DNA from: Synechococcus sp. RS9909
GTDB taxonomy: Bacteria; Cyanobacteriota; Cyanobacteriia; PCC-6307; Cyanobiaceae
Length of the DNA stretch: 64,000 bases
NCBI RefSeq assembly: GCF_014279595.1
Contig: NZ_CP047943.1
Span: 2,539,170-2,603,169 of the forward strand
Direction of reading: 5' to 3'
The notes beneath the pieces were generated by a model that searched no databases, was not told the origin of the DNA, and saw only the letters and a program-made list of their open reading frames with translations. Position 1 is the first letter of the stretch. Each line of letters starts with the position of its first letter. Positions 51,327 through 60,031 of this stretch are shown in pieces. Position numbers and translations under genes: made by a program.

Positions 51327-53470
51327 CGGCGCGATAGAAAGCGGTAGTGCTGCAATCCCTCCAGCAGGCCGGACAGGCGCGAACGGCTGGCGAAGAACAC
51401 CCGCTGCTGCTGACGGAAACACTCCAGGCTGGGATCGTGGTCGGCGAGAACCACCGTGGCAGGAAGGCCGCGCACCAGTTCCCCGTCCCCCTGCTGGCTG
51501 GCCACCACAAGAATCCGCTCGAGTGGAAGCTGCCAGCGCAGGGAGAGAAATCGGATGGCCTCACTGCGGGAGGCCCGCAGCGGCAACACATCGAGAAACC
51601 AGTGGCAACGCAGATGGGGACGGGCGGCGAGTCGCCGCTGCCGCAACCTTTGACGCACCAGGGGCAGGATCGCTTCGCCTGATTGCCGCAGTAGAAAACT
51701 GAGCTTGAACGGACCCTGCTCGGCGGGATCCTGGCGTTCCAGATGGGCGCTGAGATCAGCCAGGGCTCGCTCCACGTCCTGACGCTGCCAATCCACCCAG
51801 ATCCGCTCCGACCAGAGCGGGTCGGGATCCTGCTGGTCGGCATAGACGATTTCCGTGCCAGCCCTGGTGATCCAGACAGCCGGCTGGGGCAAGTGAAGTT
51901 CAGCGAAACGCTGACGGGCCGCCGCCAGGGAGCGTCCGGTCAGGACGCCCAGACTGCCGGCTGATGACTTGGCGGAACCCAGCGGTGCGTTGAGTTGCTG
52001 ACGCAGGGCCTGGAGCGCCTCGGTCTCCGGTTGCTCCAGGCTGCTGTCGAGGTCGAGGAGCAAGAGGCGATCGGCCAGCGGCCGTGGCTCCAGCAGCAGC
52101 GAACGCGGCTGGGAGCTGGATAGCGACTGCGCTCGCTCGATGCGGCGCTGCATCAGGGCGAGGTAATGGCAGACATGGGCATCCCAACTGAAGTGGCGGC
52201 TGACCGCCTCAATGCCGTTGTCACGCCAACGCCGCCAGCGCTCGGGATCGGATCCGGCCCGCTCCAGACCGTCCTGAAGCGCCTCCAGATCGGTCACATC
52301 CACGAGCAGACCGTTGTCGCAACGCGCCAGGATGTCGCGGGGCCCACCGTCATCGGTGGCCACCATCGGCATGCCGCAGGCCGCGGCCTCCAGCAGGGTG
52401 AGCCCGAAGGGTTCGGTGAGCGCCGGGTTCACGAACAGACCGCGCCGCTGGGCGGCCCAGCGATAAATAGCGGGAATCTGCGCGCGCCGGTGCTGTTTCG
52501 GATAGGCCACCTGACCGTAGAGGTCGTAGCGATCCACCAGGTCGAACACCTGCTGAAACACCTCCCGCTGCTGTTTCTCCAGCTGGCGCGGATCCTCACG
52601 ACAGCCGAGCACCAACACCAGGTTGTGGCGTTGACGCAGGAGCGAGGAACGACCGAAAGCTTCCACCAGGGCGGGGATGTTCTTGCGTCGCACCGCCCGG
52701 GAAATCGCCAGCAGCGGCGGCAGAGACGGATCCCTGAGAAAAGGATCCAGCAACCCGTCCACAGCCTCGGATTCAGCAGGAGTGGAGCGGGGATGGAAAC
52801 GACTGGCATCCACACCTGGCGGCACCACCTCCGCCTGATCGGCCCGGAAGCGTCCGTAGCGGCAATACTGCTCCTGGGCCTCCTGCCGGGTGCTGGTGAT
52901 CACCAGATCGGCATGGGCCAGAGCCAATTCCTCCGCATCGATGCGGCGGCTGATCGAAAACGACTGCTCGATCTGCTTGTGATCCCCACCGGCAGCCAAC
53001 AACCGACGCAACTTCTCACGACCGAGAGAGTGGCCCGTGAACACCAACGGAATGCCCAGCCGGCGACTCACCAGGGCACCGACATACCCGGCGTCGGCGT
53101 AATGGGCATGGATCCAGTCGGGGCGATGCTGGGGCTGCTGCAGGCGAGCCACCAGCTGATCGGCCAGCTCGTCGAGATAGGGCCAGAGCTGTTCCTTGCG
53201 CAGATAACGACGCGGTCCGAAGGGGAGGCGAAGGATCGTGGCGCCGGGGGCGATGGTCTCCTGGGGCTGGGCGTAATCGCTCGACACGCGTCGGTCCTGG
53301 ATCAGGCGGGTCACCACCTCCACCTGCTCCACCTCCGGACGGGCGGCCAGTCCTCGAGCCAACTCGAGCACGTAGAGGGTCTGGCCACCGGTGTCGGCAT
53401 CGCGCCCGAGTTCAAGCTCATGGGACCGGAACAGACCGTGCAGATGCAGATGCAGCAGCTTGAACCCCAT
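51323..53470 (-). CDS. sps: Sucrose-phosphate synthase with C-terminal SPP-like HAD domain
   Basis: A 715-residue two-domain enzyme that makes sucrose 6-phosphate from UDP-glucose and fructose 6-phosphate, giving a compatible solute. The GT-B part (residues 1-~460) shows GRDADTGGQTLYVLELAR at the start and ALTEPFGLTLLEAAACG near its end. The C-terminal part is a HAD domain: motif I is D473-x-D475 but with Ser instead of Thr after it, motif II is LTGR, and the last motif is only GDGELV. It may thus be weak or inactive as a phosphatase. ATG 53470 is used; a GTG lies one codon earlier. The 53474-53703 gap holds no gene. Confidence 0.92.
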   Translation of the reverse strand: MGFKLLHLHLHGLFRSHELELGRDADTGGQTLYVLELARGLAARPEVEQVEVVTRLIQDRRVSSDYAQPQETIAPGATILRLPFGPRRYLRKEQLWPYLDELADQLVARLQQPQHRPDWIHAHYADAGYVGALVSRRLGIPLVFTGHSLGREKLRRLLAAGGDHKQIEQSFSISRRIDAEELALAHADLVITSTRQEAQEQYCRYGRFRADQAEVVPPGVDASRFHPRSTPAESEAVDGLLDPFLRDPSLPPLLAISRAVRRKNIPALVEAFGRSSLLRQRHNLVLVLGCREDPRQLEKQQREVFQQVFDLVDRYDLYGQVAYPKQHRRAQIPAIYRWAAQRRGLFVNPALTEPFGLTLLEAAACGMPMVATDDGGPRDILARCDNGLLVDVTDLEALQDGLERAGSDPERWRRWRDNGIEAVSRHFSWDAHVCHYLALMQRRIERAQSLSSSQPRSLLLEPRPLADRLLLLDLDSSLEQPETEALQALRQQLNAPLGSAKSSAGSLGVLTGRSLAAARQRFAELHLPQPAVWITRAGTEIVYADQQDPDPLWSERIWVDWQRQDVERALADLSAHLERQDPAEQGPFKLSFLLRQSGEAILPLVRQRLRQRRLAARPHLRCHWFLDVLPLRASRSEAIRFLSLRWQLPLERILVVASQQGDGELVRGLPATVVLADHDPSLECFRQQQRVFFASRSRLSGLLEGLQHYRFLSRR

Positions 53471-53703
53471 CACCCAACCCGATCACACATCGCAGCAATC
53501 GATCGACTGCCTGGATCAACTGTTAGGGGAACCATCCATCGACAAAGATGAAAAGATTCTGAGATCTGAAGTGAGCGGTCGACAATTTCAGCCGAAAAAC
53601 CAGACCAACACTGATGTTTTCACGCATCCTGCATGCCAACACTCCGTGCCCTTCATGTGGAACTACAAACGATTGAGGGCTTGATTCGCCCGGGGGTCCT
53701 GTC

Positions 53704-55233
53704 TTAACGGGGTGTCGACAACGAGGGGGTCACATCCACCAGGGCATGCTCAGGGTTGCCCCAGCCACCGCCCTGAAAGGTGATGGCGGCAGGAACAGCC
53801 AGCTGTTGATTCACCCAGGCCAGAATCAGGGGTCCGAGTACGGCGGGAGAGGCTGCAGCGGCTGGGGCGCGCAGGTTGAAGTGATCTCCACCCTCCACCA
53901 GCACAAGGCGATGGCCCAAGGGGCCAATCCCGGCCTGGCGCAGCGGGCTCACCGCTTCGGGATCCGGAGGAACAACCCAATCGCTGGTGCCGCTGACGAT
54001 CAGGGTGCGGGCCTGGGCTTCACCAACACGGCTCTGATCGAACAACAGCTTCAGCGGTGGGCTCACCGCCACCACAGCCTGCACACGCGGATCGGCAAGC
54101 GATCCCTGATCCGAACCCTCGAGCCAACTGCACTGCAACACCCAACTGAGATTCCGCTCGGGATCGGCGGGGTCGTTGCAGCGGGCTTTCAATGTGCTGC
54201 TCGTGGTGTTCAGTCCACCCAGCTGCAGAGCCGCTGTGGCACCCCAGGAATGGCCCACAACCGCCACCTGGGATGGGGTCACCCCGGAGCCTGGCAACAG
54301 TCGGCCAGCTGCCACACCATCCAGCACCGCGCTCACATCCAACGGACGCCAACGCATTTCTTCCGGTCCCGGCGGCGGCTGATCACCCATCAACATCGCC
54401 TTTTGCTGAGCGGAATCACTGCCCGGATGTCTGGGCAGCACCACGGTGTAACCGTTCATCACCAGCAGGCGAGCCCAACCCTCAAAGCTGGCGGGATCGT
54501 CCCAGAGGCCATGGGAGATCACCACCAGACGCCCATTGGCGGAACGCTGGGGCTGATAGGTGATCAGGGTGAGGGGCTCAGACCGATGCGACACAGGCAG
54601 CGTCAGCTCCTGCCGCCGCCAAGCCGATGGGTCGAGGCTGCCGATCGATGCCGACGCGGGCGTGGCGGCAGTGGCCTGACGCAACAGGCGCCTGGCCTCA
54701 TCCTGATTGTTCTGGAGCCGCTGGGCATAGGCCGCAAGCGCCTGGAGATTGAGCGTGATGCGCTCCCCGGGAACCTGGCGCAACAAGCCGAGAAGGTGGG
54801 GTTCACCGGCGCGGTAGGCCGCATCCAGCGCTGCCGCAATCACGGGCCCGCGCCCCTCGAGCGGCAGGCCCTCCACCTCCACCAGTTCGGAAGCGGCCAG
54901 CAAGGCCTGTTCGAACAAAGGCTGACCCAACGACTGCTGAACCACCCCGGTGATCTGATCAGGTAATGGAGCTGTGAGCAACTGCTCAAGCAGGCGCTGC
55001 ACCGCACCATCACCGGCCTGGTCGAGCTCCTGAAGGTCGGCATTGGCGCGAATCAAATCGGCGGCCGTGCGCGATGCACCGATCTCCAGCTGGATGGTCA
55101 TCTCCATCACCGGCAGACGCAGATCCAGCTGCTGCACCGCTGCAGCGGGAGTGGCGGTGAGGCCTGGGATCCACCAGGCACTGCCGAAGGCAACGGCTGC
55201 AGCAACGAGCCGCTGCGGCAAAGGGATGGTCAT
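53704..55233 (-). CDS. Exported alpha/beta hydrolase with N-terminal DUF1400 domain
   Basis: A 509-residue protein. Residues ~1-30 form a signal peptide ending in TPAAAVQQ. The next ~110 residues are a DUF1400 domain (VQQLDLRLPVMEMTIQLEIGAS…). The second half is an alpha/beta hydrolase with nucleophile motif GHSWGA and VVISHGLWDDPASFEG as the oxyanion region; a late Asp (SGTSDWV) and His (EGGDHFNL) complete the triad. The substrate is unknown; relatives resemble lipases or platelet-activating-factor hydrolases. ATG 55233 is used because the frame upstream runs into uvrA. Confidence 0.88.
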   Translation of the reverse strand: MTIPLPQRLVAAAVAFGSAWWIPGLTATPAAAVQQLDLRLPVMEMTIQLEIGASRTAADLIRANADLQELDQAGDGAVQRLLEQLLTAPLPDQITGVVQQSLGQPLFEQALLAASELVEVEGLPLEGRGPVIAAALDAAYRAGEPHLLGLLRQVPGERITLNLQALAAYAQRLQNNQDEARRLLRQATAATPASASIGSLDPSAWRRQELTLPVSHRSEPLTLITYQPQRSANGRLVVISHGLWDDPASFEGWARLLVMNGYTVVLPRHPGSDSAQQKAMLMGDQPPPGPEEMRWRPLDVSAVLDGVAAGRLLPGSGVTPSQVAVVGHSWGATAALQLGGLNTTSSTLKARCNDPADPERNLSWVLQCSWLEGSDQGSLADPRVQAVVAVSPPLKLLFDQSRVGEAQARTLIVSGTSDWVVPPDPEAVSPLRQAGIGPLGHRLVLVEGGDHFNLRAPAAAASPAVLGPLILAWVNQQLAVPAAITFQGGGWGNPEHALVDVTPSLSTPR

Positions 55234-55243
55234 GCGAAATAGA

Positions 55244-58219
55244 TCAGGCGGCGGCGAGCTGCGGGGCGGGGTGCTGCTCAAGCACCTTGCGTAGATAGCG
55301 CCCCGTGTGAGACGTGGGATGTGCCGCCACCTCTTCCGGCGTGCCGGTGGCGACGATCTGCCCGCCCTTGTCGCCCCCTTCCGGACCCAGATCAATGATC
55401 CAGTCGGAACAACGGATCACATCGAGATTGTGCTCAATGCAGATGATCGAATTGCCCTTATCAACCAAGCGCTGCATCACATCCATCAGCTTGTGCACGT
55501 CATAAAAACTGAGGCCCGTGGTGGGTTCATCGATCAGATAGAGCGTTTTTCCGGTGGCCCGGCGTGACAACTCCGTGGCCAGCTTCACCCGCTGCGCTTC
55601 GCCGCCGGAGAGGGTGGGAGCCGGCTGCCCCAGCTTCACGTAGCCCAGGCCCACATCCACCAGCGTGCGCAGCCGATCCGCCGCCTGGGGAATCGCTGAG
55701 AACACATCAGCCGCCTGCTCGACGGTCATCTCAAGCACGTCGGCGATGGTGTGACCCTTGTAGGTCACCTGAAGCGTCTCCCGATTGAAACGGGCGCCCT
55801 TGCAGACATCACACTGCACATACACATCGGGAAGGAAATTCATCTCGATCACGTTCACGCCCTGACCGCGGCAGGCCTCACAACGGCCTCCCTTGACGTT
55901 GAAACTGAACTGACCCACCTGGTACCCCCGCGCCTTGGCTTCCACGGTGGCGGCAAACACCTGACGGATCGGATCAAAAGCGCCGGTGTAGGTGGCGGGA
56001 TTGGAACGGGGCGTGCGACCGATCGGTGACTGGTCGATCACGATCACCTTGTCGATCGACTTCAGACCCCGCAGCTCGGCGAGACCGGCCGGGAACGGCA
56101 CCTTGTGGCCGAGGCCATGTTCCAGGGCGGGATGGAGCAACTCGTTCACCAGGGTGCTCTTGCCGCTGCCGCTGACCCCGGTGACCGACACCAGCCGCCC
56201 CAGCGGAAACTCCACGCTCAGATTCTTAAGGTTGTTGCGGGCGCAATCGAGCAGTTTGAGACTGCGACTGCCGGCGTTGCGCCGCTCCGGCGGCGTGGGA
56301 ATGGAACGGCGACCACTGAGATAGGCGCCCGTGAGGGACTGCTCCGCGGTCAGCAGATCGTCGAGCGACCCCTCCGCCACGATGTGGCCGCCATGCACGC
56401 CGGCTCCGGGGCCGATGTCCACCAGATGGTCGGCCGCGCGGATGGTGTCTTCATCGTGTTCCACCACCACCAGGGTGTTCCCCAGATCCCGCAGCCGCTC
56501 CAGGGTGGCGAGCAGACGATCGTTGTCGCGCTGGTGGAGGCCGATGCTCGGTTCATCGAGCACATACAGCACACCGGTGAGTCCGGCACCGATCTGCGTG
56601 GCCAGGCGAATGCGCTGCGCTTCACCGCCGGACAGGGTCATCGCCGGTCGATCCAGGCTCAGGTAGTCGAGCCCCACATCAAGGAGGAACCTCAGACGCA
56701 TGCGGATCTCCCGCAGCACGAGATCACCGATCTGAATCTGGCGCGACGTCAGCAGGGGCTCCGCCCCCTCCGCAGCACCCACGCCCATCAGACGCTCGAT
56801 CCGCTCCAGGGTCTGCCCCACGCTCACGGCGGTCAGTTCCGTGATCCGAAACGGACCCACGCGCACCGCCAGCGCTTCCGGGCGGAGCCGCTGCCCGGCA
56901 CAGGTGGCGCAGGGGACGAGCTCAAGAAACTTCTCCAGTTTCTGGCGCTGCGATTCACCACTGGCATCGCGCAGTTGACGCTCAAGAATCGGCAGGATGC
57001 CTTCAAACGGCCGCTGATAACCGGCGCTCTTGCGATAGCGACTGTCGGCCTGGATCAGGATCGGCTCACGGCTGCCGTTGAGCAACACATCCCGCTGGTC
57101 ATCAGTGAGCTGGTTCCAGGGGGTTTTGATCTCAAAGCCGAAGGCCTCGCCTACCGAATAGAGCAGGGAAAAGTAGTAGCTGTTGTCCTTCTCCGCCCAG
57201 GGGGCAACGGCGGCATACACCGGAAGCGAGGGGTCGGGCACCACCCGTTCAGGCGTGAACTTGCGCAGATGGCCGATGCCATGGCAGTCCTCACAAGCTC
57301 CGTAAGGGCTGTTGAAGGAAAAAAGGCGAGGTGACAGTTCCTCGAACACAGCGCCATGTTCGGGGCAGGCGAAATTCTCGGAATACAACCGTTCCCGCTC
57401 GACCCCCTCCGGCAACGCCTCATCCTTTTTCGGCACCACCTCCACCACGGCGAGGCCATCGCCGCGCTTGAGAGCGGTGCGCAGGGAATCGGTGAGACGT
57501 TCCTGAATGCCGTCACGGGCCACCAGGCGATCCACCACAACATCGATGCTGTGGGAATGGTTTTTATCGAGCTCGATGTTGTCGGCGAGCTCACGCACCT
57601 CACCATTGATGCGCACCCGGGCAAACCCCTCGGCCGCCAGGCCACTGATCAATTTGGTGTGGGTGCCTTTTTTGCCGCGCACCACGGGTGCGAGCAACTG
57701 ATAACGGGTGCCCTCCGGCAGGGTGAGGATCTGATCCACCATCTCGTCGATGGTCTGAGGTCGGATCGGGCGATCACATTGGGGGCAATGGGGTTCACCG
57801 GCGCGGCCGAACAGCAGCCGCAGATAGTCCTGGATCTCCGTGACCGTGCCGACGGTGGAGCGGGGGTTATGGCTGGTGGATTTCTGATCGATCGAGATCG
57901 CCGGTGAGAGCCCCTCGATCGCATCCACATCCGGCTTGTCGACCTGACCGAGAAACTGACGGGCATAGGCCGACAGGCTCTCCACATAACGGCGCTGACC
58001 CTCGGCAAAGATCGTGTCAAACGCCAGGGAACTCTTGCCGCTGCCACTCACGCCGGTGAACACCACCAGCTTGTTGCGGGGAATGGTGACGTCGACGTTC
58101 TTGAGGTTGTGCTGACGCGCTCCACGCACGCGGATCACATCCTCGAGCGAACCACCGCTGAGATTGATCGGGCCCGCCGCATTCGACAGATCCTTCGGCT
58201 TGGGAGCGGGGCGCCCCAT
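55244..58219 (-). CDS. uvrA: Excinuclease ABC subunit A (UvrA)
   Basis: A 991-residue DNA damage recognition protein with two ABC ATPase modules. Module 1 has GVSGSGKSSLAFDTIFAEG and SPAISIDQKSTSHNPRSTVGTV; the zinc fingers show CPEHGAVF…CEDCHG; module 2 has GVSGSGKSTLVNELL and a glycine-rich signature LSGGEAQRVKLATEL. ATG 58219 and a -10 23 bases upstream fix the start. It ends 11 bases before the DUF1400 hydrolase, suggesting cotranscription. Confidence 0.97.
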   Translation of the reverse strand: MGRPAPKPKDLSNAAGPINLSGGSLEDVIRVRGARQHNLKNVDVTIPRNKLVVFTGVSGSGKSSLAFDTIFAEGQRRYVESLSAYARQFLGQVDKPDVDAIEGLSPAISIDQKSTSHNPRSTVGTVTEIQDYLRLLFGRAGEPHCPQCDRPIRPQTIDEMVDQILTLPEGTRYQLLAPVVRGKKGTHTKLISGLAAEGFARVRINGEVRELADNIELDKNHSHSIDVVVDRLVARDGIQERLTDSLRTALKRGDGLAVVEVVPKKDEALPEGVERERLYSENFACPEHGAVFEELSPRLFSFNSPYGACEDCHGIGHLRKFTPERVVPDPSLPVYAAVAPWAEKDNSYYFSLLYSVGEAFGFEIKTPWNQLTDDQRDVLLNGSREPILIQADSRYRKSAGYQRPFEGILPILERQLRDASGESQRQKLEKFLELVPCATCAGQRLRPEALAVRVGPFRITELTAVSVGQTLERIERLMGVGAAEGAEPLLTSRQIQIGDLVLREIRMRLRFLLDVGLDYLSLDRPAMTLSGGEAQRIRLATQIGAGLTGVLYVLDEPSIGLHQRDNDRLLATLERLRDLGNTLVVVEHDEDTIRAADHLVDIGPGAGVHGGHIVAEGSLDDLLTAEQSLTGAYLSGRRSIPTPPERRNAGSRSLKLLDCARNNLKNLSVEFPLGRLVSVTGVSGSGKSTLVNELLHPALEHGLGHKVPFPAGLAELRGLKSIDKVIVIDQSPIGRTPRSNPATYTGAFDPIRQVFAATVEAKARGYQVGQFSFNVKGGRCEACRGQGVNVIEMNFLPDVYVQCDVCKGARFNRETLQVTYKGHTIADVLEMTVEQAADVFSAIPQAADRLRTLVDVGLGYVKLGQPAPTLSGGEAQRVKLATELSRRATGKTLYLIDEPTTGLSFYDVHKLMDVMQRLVDKGNSIICIEHNLDVIRCSDWIIDLGPEGGDKGGQIVATGTPEEVAAHPTSHTGRYLRKVLEQHPAPQLAAA

Positions 58220-58242
58220 GCGGCAGCGTTCGGCAGCACCAG

Positions 58243-58248
58243 AGTCTA
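58243..58248 (-). promoter_or_regulatory. -10 element of uvrA
   Basis: TAGACT on the minus strand, 23 bases upstream of the ATG. No LexA-type box was recognised. Confidence 0.45.
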
Positions 58249-58264
58249 CGGAGATTGATCCGGC

Positions 58265-59956
58265 TCAGGCTGCACGCTGTTCCAGCAGGCTGGCGGCATA
58301 AGCGCGCGCCTCACCCAGATCGCCACCGGCCAGTTCCGCCAGTTCCTGCTGACGCGCCTGAGTGTCCCGCAGATGGGACACTCGCGAGCGGGTCTCGCCG
58401 TTCTCCACCGCTTTGCTCACCCGAAAATGATGATCCGCCGCTGCCGCCACCAGAGGTTGATGGGTCACACAGAACACCTGACGGTGGCGCGACAGGGTGC
58501 GGAGCAGATCGGCCATCGCCCCGCTGACACGACCACTCACGCCCGTGTCGATCTCATCAAACAGCAGGGTGCTGGAGCCATCCACGGCTGCCAGACAGGT
58601 CTTGAGCGCAAGCAGAAAACGCGACATCTCCCCACCCGATGCCACCTCACCCAGAGGAGCAAGGGGCTGGCCGGGATTGGCGGAAAACAGAAACGCCACA
58701 GCGTCAGCACCGGCCTCGCCTGGCTCTGAGGGATGCACCGCCACCTGAAACCGCACATTCGCCAGACCCATCGGCCGCAAATGGGCCAGCAGATCCTGTT
58801 CCAGCTGACGGGCCACCCGATGGCGGCGTTCCGTCAATACGCCGTTGCTCTGATCGCGCTGCAAGCGGGCCTGATGTTCCTCCAGCTCCAGCGCCTGCAC
58901 GGCCCCATCCGCTCCACCGGGTTCCAGCTGTTCGCGCAGGGCATCACGGAGCTCGCAAAGGCCGGAGAGATCCTGACCATGGCGGCGCTCCAACCGTTTC
59001 AACAAGGCCAGACGATCCTGCAAGGCATGGAGCCGACCAGGATCGCTCTCCAGAGCAGCAGCGTAGGTCTCCAGATCCCGGATCAGATCTCGCACGGTGG
59101 CCTCAAGATCGAGGCAACGCTCCGCCAAGGGCTGCAGCGAGCCATCCAGGGCCACCATCTGCTGCAGTTCATGGCAACAGGCCACCAGGTGATCCACGGC
59201 CGAAGGGGCCTGATCCGCTCCGTCCTGAAGACGACCCACCAATTCGGCCAACCCCTCCTGCAGGCGAACGCCATGCACCAGCCGATCCTGCTCAGCCGTG
59301 AGCGCCTGAATCTCGAGCGGATCCTCCAAAGCAGCGGCCTCCAGTTCCGCCAGCAGCTCCTGGCGCTCGCCCCAGTCGTGCTGCAGACGCTGATGATCGG
59401 CACGGGCCTGCTCGAGCCGCTCGGAACACAACCGCCACTGCTGCCAGTGCTGACGCACCCGCTGCAGCAGCTCCTCCAGCTCCGGCCCGCCAAGACGATC
59501 CAACCAGCGCCGTTGCAGACCGGGCCTGGACAACTGCTGACTCTGCCCCTGCACCGTGAGATCAATCAGCAGAGGTCGTAACGACAGCACCTGCTGCCGA
59601 TTGATCACCACACCATTGACACGGAAGCGACTGCTGAGCCGATCGTCCTGACGACGCCAGTCGCGGCTGACCACCAGCTCCTGGTCGTCATCGAGGGGGA
59701 GCTCATGGGCTGCCAACCAGGCGCGGAGTGCCGCCTGCACCGTGAACCGCGCCTCGATACCAGCCCGATCGCCATCGCGGCGAATCAACCGCTGGGCCGC
59801 CGTACCCTGCAACCCGCCCAGCACGGCATCCAACGCATCGAGCAGGATCGACTTGCCGGCGCCGGTCTCTCCGGTGAGCACGGTGAAGCCCTGCTCGAAA
59901 TCGAGCTCCAGACTGTCGATCAGGGCAATGTTCTGCAGTCGAAGCCCGGTCAGCAC
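58265..59956 (-). CDS. recN: DNA repair protein RecN
   Basis: A 563-residue SMC-like ATPase in double-strand break repair. Walker A is GETGAGKSILLDAL at residues ~30-43, the central part is a long coiled coil (residues ~150-360) and the Walker B/signature region is SGGEMSRFLLALK then LLFDEIDTGVSG. It starts at GTG 59956. It is placed 45 bases upstream of uvrA, so damage repair genes cluster here. Confidence 0.95.
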   Translation of the reverse strand: MLTGLRLQNIALIDSLELDFEQGFTVLTGETGAGKSILLDALDAVLGGLQGTAAQRLIRRDGDRAGIEARFTVQAALRAWLAAHELPLDDDQELVVSRDWRRQDDRLSSRFRVNGVVINRQQVLSLRPLLIDLTVQGQSQQLSRPGLQRRWLDRLGGPELEELLQRVRQHWQQWRLCSERLEQARADHQRLQHDWGERQELLAELEAAALEDPLEIQALTAEQDRLVHGVRLQEGLAELVGRLQDGADQAPSAVDHLVACCHELQQMVALDGSLQPLAERCLDLEATVRDLIRDLETYAAALESDPGRLHALQDRLALLKRLERRHGQDLSGLCELRDALREQLEPGGADGAVQALELEEHQARLQRDQSNGVLTERRHRVARQLEQDLLAHLRPMGLANVRFQVAVHPSEPGEAGADAVAFLFSANPGQPLAPLGEVASGGEMSRFLLALKTCLAAVDGSSTLLFDEIDTGVSGRVSGAMADLLRTLSRHRQVFCVTHQPLVAAAADHHFRVSKAVENGETRSRVSHLRDTQARQQELAELAGGDLGEARAYAASLLEQRAA

Positions 59957-59979
59957 GGCAGCTCCCGGTGGTCGCGTTG

Positions 59980-59985
59980 ACCGTA
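59980..59985 (-). promoter_or_regulatory. -10 element of recN
   Basis: TACGGT on the minus strand, 23 bases upstream of the GTG start. Confidence 0.4.
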
Positions 59986-60003
59986 GCGGCAGCCCAGCTC
60001 GTT

Positions 60004-60009
60004 TAGAAG
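60004..60009 (+). promoter_or_regulatory. Possible -10 of the ABC1 kinase gene
   Basis: TAGAAG, 22 bases before GTG 60032; the last base does not match TAN3T, so this is a weak instance. Confidence 0.3.
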
Positions 60010-60031
60010 GGGTGCACTGGCAAGGCCGGCC

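Noticed and set aside
53391..53684. 97-codon frame in the sps upstream gap
   Set aside because: Overlaps the sps N-terminus and has no recognisable features.
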